Source: JAIFWC01 sp035688135 (GTDB taxonomy: Bacteria > Patescibacteriota > Saccharimonadia > Saccharimonadales > UBA10212). Taken from it: a stretch of DNA of 8,996 bases. Below, piece after piece: positions 5,549-8,996 of the stretch. The stretch is taken from NCBI GenBank assembly GCA_035688135.1, contig DASSNG010000030.1, positions 1 to 8,996 of the forward strand. Direction: 5' to 3'. Within the stretch, counting starts at the first letter, position 1, and the number at the start of each line of letters is the position of its first letter. The notes under the pieces were generated by a model, which was given only the letters and a program-made list of their open reading frames with translations, had not been told where the DNA came from and ran no database searches. Position numbers and translations under genes: made by a program.

Positions 5549-6751
5549 ATGAAGATACTGATGCTTGGATGGGAGCTGCCGCCGCATAATAGCGGCGGGT
5601 TAGGTATAGCCTGCCTGGAGCTTTCAAAGGCTATGGCGTCCGCCGGAGCTGACATCAGTTTTATACTGCCTTATTCATCTGATATGCGCTATGACTTCAT
5701 GGAGGTAATCGGCGCATCCGAGGCTACGGAGCCGATTCCTTACGCCGCCGGCGTCTATGACAGCTATAAGTACATGCTGGATGGCGGAGGCAGCATAAAC
5801 CTGGGTTTACACGACCAGCAGGCATTGTATGCGCACCGGGTAGGCCGGTTATCGGAAAAGCTTACTTTTGACGTGGTGCACGCCCACGACTGGCTTACTT
5901 TCCGCGCGGCACTGCTGCTGAAGGAAAAGCATAACTGCCCCATAGTGCTGCATGTGCACTCAATCGAGCGAGACAGGGCCGGCGGCCAGGACGGGAACCC
6001 GTTCGTGCGCGAGATAGAGGCGGAGTCCATGCTGCTGGCGGACCACGTCTTCGCTGTCAGCCAAAGGACAAAAGATATGATCGTAGAGGACTATGGAATC
6101 CCGGCGGATAAGATAGAAGTCGCCCATAACAGCATCGACCTTGAGGCCTTTGAGTTCCCCGACGCCGATAATGCGTACAAGTACCTGAGCTGGCTGAAGC
6201 AGCGCGGATGGCGGGTGGTTACTAACGCGGGCCGGCTTACCGTGCAAAAAGGACTGACCCACCTTCTGGCGGCGGCTAAAGAAGTCGTTGCAAGGCAGCC
6301 TAAGACGATTTTTTTGATTGTTGGCGGCGGCGAGATGCGGGAAGAACTGATAAGGCTGGCGGCCGAGAACGGTATCGGCGCCAATGTGATATTCACCGGC
6401 TTCCAAAGAGGCAAGCAGCTGCGGGACGCTTTTTCTGTCGCCGATCTTTTCGTGCTGCCGTCGATATCGGAACCTTTCGGGCTCACCCCATTCGAAGCCG
6501 CGGGTTACGGCACCCCATCACTGATAAGCCGACAATCCGGAGCCAGTGAAGTCCTGAGGAATTGTTTGAAAGTCGATTACTGGGATATCAACCTGATGGC
6601 CGACCGTATAGTCGGCGCCCTTAGGAGCCAGCCGCTTCTGGATGAGCTGTCCCGGAACGCCCAGGAGGAGTTTTACCGCCTTAGCTGGAATGACACGGCC
6701 TCAAAGATACTCCGCCGTTATGAGAACGTATTGACCGGAGCCGCCGCATGA
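5549..6751 (+). CDS. GT4-family glycosyltransferase, glycogen-synthase-like
   Basis: GT-B glycosyltransferase of 400 aa, probably an alpha-glucan (glycogen/starch) synthase using a nucleotide-glucose donor. The N-terminal domain begins MKILMLGWELPPHNSGGLG, where the GGLG loop (16-19) is typical of glycogen synthases and their GT4 relatives, and contains HAHDWLTF (111-118). The C-terminal donor domain has NAGRLTVQKGL (R229, K234) and the E-x7-E signature E308/E316 in SEPFGLTPFEAAGYGTP. There is no signal peptide, so it is cytoplasmic. ATG is taken as the start because a promoter-like TATAAT lies 45 nt upstream, though the ribosome binding site is weak. The stop overlaps the GH57 start by four bases (ATGA). 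Linkage to GH57 and GH15 enzymes favours alpha-glucan over cell-envelope glycan as product. The donor (ADP- or UDP-glucose) is not determined. Confidence 0.9.
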   Translation: MKILMLGWELPPHNSGGLGIACLELSKAMASAGADISFILPYSSDMRYDFMEVIGASEATEPIPYAAGVYDSYKYMLDGGGSINLGLHDQQALYAHRVGRLSEKLTFDVVHAHDWLTFRAALLLKEKHNCPIVLHVHSIERDRAGGQDGNPFVREIEAESMLLADHVFAVSQRTKDMIVEDYGIPADKIEVAHNSIDLEAFEFPDADNAYKYLSWLKQRGWRVVTNAGRLTVQKGLTHLLAAAKEVVARQPKTIFLIVGGGEMREELIRLAAENGIGANVIFTGFQRGKQLRDAFSVADLFVLPSISEPFGLTPFEAAGYGTPSLISRQSGASEVLRNCLKVDYWDINLMADRIVGALRSQPLLDELSRNAQEEFYRLSWNDTASKILRRYENVLTGAAA

Positions 6752-7953
6752 GCCGCTCCATCGCCCTGTACCTGCACGCCCACCAGCCATGGCGGCTAAG
6801 GAACTACACCGTCTTTGACGCGGCGTCATCGCACAATTATTTTGATACCGGCTCAGAGACAAACGGCAACCTTTCGGTACTGAAAAAAGTTACCTATAAA
6901 TCTTATATTCCGACAAACCGGCGGCTGCTGGAACTTCTCAATAAATATCCTGAATTCAAAATCAATCTTTCCATCACCGGGCTGCTGCTGGAACAGCTTG
7001 AGCAATGGGAGCCGGACGTGCTTAAGAGTTTCCAGGACCTGGCCGCTACCGGCCGGATGGAAATCGCCGCCGAGACCTATTACCATAGCCTGGCCTTTTT
7101 TTATGATAAAGCGGAGTTTGAGCGCCAGGTTGACCAGCACATCAGAAAGATACAGGAGCTTTTCGGGCAGACGCCGGTGGTTTTCCGCAACACCGAGCTT
7201 GCCTATAACAATGATTTGGCTAAATGGGCTGACGGCAAAGGGTTTAAAGCGATTCTGGCCGAAGGCTGGGACCCGATACTGGGCTGGCGCAGCCCTAATT
7301 ACATCTACCGGCCCGCTGACACCGAGAACATCAGGCTGATACTGAAGAACTACCGCCTAAGCGATGATGTGGCTTTCCGCTTCGGAAACCGTGATTGGGC
7401 GGGCTGGCCGCTGACCGCTGATAAATTTGTCCACTGGATGGACGAAACGCATCACGCAGAGATATTTAATCTGTTCATGGATTATGAGACCTTTGGGGAG
7501 CATCAGTGGGAAGATACGGGGATATTCGACTTTTTAGAAGACATGCCGGGCAAGTGGATAGGCCACGGCAATGACTTCGTCACACTAAGCGAAGCTGTGG
7601 ACAGGCTTGAACCGCGCGACACCGTGGACATACCCGATACGACTACCTGGGCCGATACCGAACGCGACCTTACCGCCTGGCTGGGCAACGCTATGCAGCA
7701 AGAGGCTGCCAGCGCTATATACAGCCTTTCTGAGACCATACTCAATAGCGGCGACGAGCAGCTTATAGATGACTGGCGGCGGATGCAAACCAGCGACCAT
7801 TTTTACTATATGTGCACCAAATGGTTCAACGACGGCGACGTCCATGCCTACTTCAGCCCCTATAAATCCCCTTATGACGCATACTTGAATTACATGAACG
7901 TGTATCATGATTTGATGTGGCGGGCTGGAAACAGCTCCCGAAAGGAGGCTTAG
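6748..7953 (+). CDS. GH57 alpha-amylase / 4-alpha-glucanotransferase-type enzyme
   Basis: Retaining glycoside hydrolase family 57 protein of 401 aa that cleaves or transfers alpha-1,4-glucan chains. Motif I is LHAHQPW (HQP at 12-14). Motif III is FRNTELAYNN with the expected nucleophile E150. Motif IV is LFMDYETFGEHQW with the expected acid/base D245. The MDYETFGEH form is that of the amylase-type subgroup rather than GH57 branching enzymes. There is no signal peptide, so it is intracellular. It starts at ATG 6748, overlapping the end of the glycosyltransferase (ATGA), and ends with TAG three bases before the GTG of the glucoamylase, so the three genes form a tight operon. Hydrolase versus glucanotransferase activity cannot be decided from sequence. 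Confidence 0.93.
   Translation: MSRSIALYLHAHQPWRLRNYTVFDAASSHNYFDTGSETNGNLSVLKKVTYKSYIPTNRRLLELLNKYPEFKINLSITGLLLEQLEQWEPDVLKSFQDLAATGRMEIAAETYYHSLAFFYDKAEFERQVDQHIRKIQELFGQTPVVFRNTELAYNNDLAKWADGKGFKAILAEGWDPILGWRSPNYIYRPADTENIRLILKNYRLSDDVAFRFGNRDWAGWPLTADKFVHWMDETHHAEIFNLFMDYETFGEHQWEDTGIFDFLEDMPGKWIGHGNDFVTLSEAVDRLEPRDTVDIPDTTTWADTERDLTAWLGNAMQQEAASAIYSLSETILNSGDEQLIDDWRRMQTSDHFYYMCTKWFNDGDVHAYFSPYKSPYDAYLNYMNVYHDLMWRAGNSSRKEA
7944..7948 (+). promoter_or_regulatory. Ribosome binding site that fixes the GTG start of the glucoamylase
   Basis: GGAGG within AAAGGAGG lies at the very end of the GH57 gene, 8 nt before GTG 7957. There is no competing ATG nearby in that frame, so this site decides the start codon. 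Confidence 0.75.
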
Positions 7954-7956
7954 GGG

Positions 7957-8996
7957 GTGGGGAGACCTGTAATACTCAGTAATTCGCATATTCTTGTCGG
8001 ACTGGATGAACACGGTACGGTACATGATTTTTATTATCCCTACGTAGGCCTGGAGAACCTGGCGTCATCGCGAAATCTTAACCATAAAATCGGGATTTGG
8101 GCGGACTCCGAATTTTCCTGGCTGGACGACGGTACCTGGGATATCACGCTCAACACTGAAAAAGAAGCCTTGATAAGCGATATCCGTGCCGAAAACAAGA
8201 AGCTGGCCGTAAGGGTGGAGTTCCAGGATTTCGTTGACAGCCAGTTCCCGGTGTTCGCCAGGCTTATAAAAATAACCAACCTGTCTGACAAGGAGCGTGA
8301 TATCCGCCTTTTCACCCACCAGGCTTTCCAGATATCACGCTCCGGAAGAAGCGACACGGCCCTGTTCGTGCCGAACGGTCCGTATATTCTGGACTACAAG
8401 GGCTGGTACACCCTGTTAGCTTATCTAGAGGATGAAAACAGCCGGCCTTTTGACCAGTTCGCCGTGGGGAACTGCGGCATAGAGGGTAAAGAAGGCACCT
8501 TCAGAGATGCTGAGGACGGCGAGCTTTCCGGGAATCTGGTTGAACATGGCGGCGTGGACAGCGTGATGCGCCTCTCAATGAAGATAGCGGCCGGAGCATC
8601 GGCCGGCGCCAGATACTGGGTATCGGCCGCCGATTCGCAGCACGGAGCCGAAAAATACAGCCGCCTGTTCAAAGAAGGCGGCATAAACCAGCGGCTGGTA
8701 TCAACCCGGCAGACCTGGAAAGACTGGCTGGCCATCAGCGCCGACAAATTAGATAAGATCAGCTCTGAATACAAGGATTTGGCAATTAAATCCCTGATGA
8801 TAGTAAAGTCCCACAGCGACCGGCATGGCGGCGTCATAGCCAGCTGCGACTCTTCCATCTATAACTACGGCCGCGATTATTACAATTATGTCTGGCCCAG
8901 AGACGGCGGCTACGCTATCCTGCCCCTTATTGAACTGGGTTACAAGGAAGAGCCAAAAAGATTCCTGCAGTTCTGCGCCGATACGATGCACCCCGA
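7957..8996 (+). CDS. GH15 glucoamylase (glucan 1,4-alpha-glucosidase), C-terminal part beyond window
   Basis: Inverting exo-enzyme that releases glucose from the ends of alpha-1,4- (and often alpha-1,6-) glucans. The frame is open from GTG 7957 to the right edge: 346 codons, no stop. It starts GRPVILSNSHILVGLDEHG and VHDFYYPYVGLENLASS, the usual opening of the N-terminal beta-sandwich domain of prokaryotic GH15 enzymes. Near the right edge the (alpha/alpha)6 barrel begins with YNYVWPRDGGYAILPLIELG (W313, P314, R315, D316), a hallmark of the family. The catalytic glutamates lie further on, outside the window. There is no signal peptide, so it is expected in the cytoplasm with the GT4 and GH57 partners. 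The start is set by a strong GGAGG. The family call is firm. Confidence 0.93.
   Translation, partial: MGRPVILSNSHILVGLDEHGTVHDFYYPYVGLENLASSRNLNHKIGIWADSEFSWLDDGTWDITLNTEKEALISDIRAENKKLAVRVEFQDFVDSQFPVFARLIKITNLSDKERDIRLFTHQAFQISRSGRSDTALFVPNGPYILDYKGWYTLLAYLEDENSRPFDQFAVGNCGIEGKEGTFRDAEDGELSGNLVEHGGVDSVMRLSMKIAAGASAGARYWVSAADSQHGAEKYSRLFKEGGINQRLVSTRQTWKDWLAISADKLDKISSEYKDLAIKSLMIVKSHSDRHGGVIASCDSSIYNYGRDYYNYVWPRDGGYAILPLIELGYKEEPKRFLQFCADTMHP

Noticed and set aside
5960..6406. 148-codon minus-strand frame inside the glycogen-synthase-like gene (also 6091-6486)
   Set aside because: Shadow frames of a gene with intact GT4 motifs; high GC at third positions keeps the antisense open.
4564..6751. 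Possible reassignment of UGA, as in some CPR lineages
   Set aside because: TGA ends the kinase and the GT4 gene exactly where coupled downstream genes begin (TGATATG and ATGA), so it works as a stop here.
7585..8025. Minus-strand frame spanning the GH57/GH15 junction
   Set aside because: Antisense to two well-supported enzymes and to the ribosome binding site that separates them; no recognisable protein features.
8421..8858. Minus-strand frame inside the glucoamylase gene
   Set aside because: Shadow of the GH15 coding frame, which runs unbroken from GTG 7957 to the right edge.
1..8996. CRISPR arrays, insertion sequences, attachment sites and replication origins
   Set aside because: No spaced direct repeats, transposase motifs, terminal inverted repeats, target duplications or DnaA-box clusters were seen. 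tRNA-Trp has no visible partial 3' duplicate in the window.

Overview
The window most likely comes from a Patescibacteria/CPR bacterium, with Candidatus Saccharibacteria the best guess. This is inferred from gene order and protein character: low-complexity Lys/Ala-rich N-terminal extensions on L1 and SecE, an N-terminal sequence on the first glycosyltransferase that I associate with that group, and very small proteins in the ribosomal operon. TGA is used as an ordinary stop (ends of the P-loop kinase and of the second glycosyltransferase), and the only tRNA is a normal tRNA-Trp(CCA). The UGA-glycine code of Gracilibacteria/SR1 is therefore not in use. By eye, base composition is even along the window and I see no mobile element.

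The minus strand, read from about 5420 down to 1, is a transcription/translation block. It starts with tRNA-Trp (promoter immediately upstream, CCA encoded), then a P-loop kinase and a YgjP-type zinc peptidase joined stop-to-start, then a terminator-like hairpin overlapping a promoter-like -35. After that come secE, nusG, rplK, an unrecognised 73-aa gene whose ATG overlaps the rplK stop (TAATG), rplA, an unrecognised acidic 36-aa gene, and a GT4 glycosyltransferase that runs off the left edge. The skeleton tRNA-Trp/secE/nusG/rplK/rplA is the classical bacterial arrangement. The kinase-peptidase pair and the 73-aa gene are inserted into it, and rplJ-rplL do not follow rplA.

The plus strand, from about 5470 to the right edge, is a divergent alpha-glucan operon. 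It holds a glycogen-synthase-like GT4 enzyme, a GH57 alpha-amylase/4-alpha-glucanotransferase (ATGA overlap) and a GH15 glucoamylase (GTG start behind a strong GGAGG, cut by the right edge). None shows a signal peptide, so a cytoplasmic alpha-glucan pathway is likely: polymer synthesis by the GT4, chain remodelling by GH57 and glucose release by GH15. A 150-bp intergenic region (5399-5548) carries both divergent promoters and a 7-bp inverted repeat between them. No stretch above 300 bases lacks a gene.

Most of the window is housekeeping or recognisable metabolism. The least explained items are the two small genes embedded in the ribosomal operon and the archaeal-looking GT4/GH57/GH15 combination.
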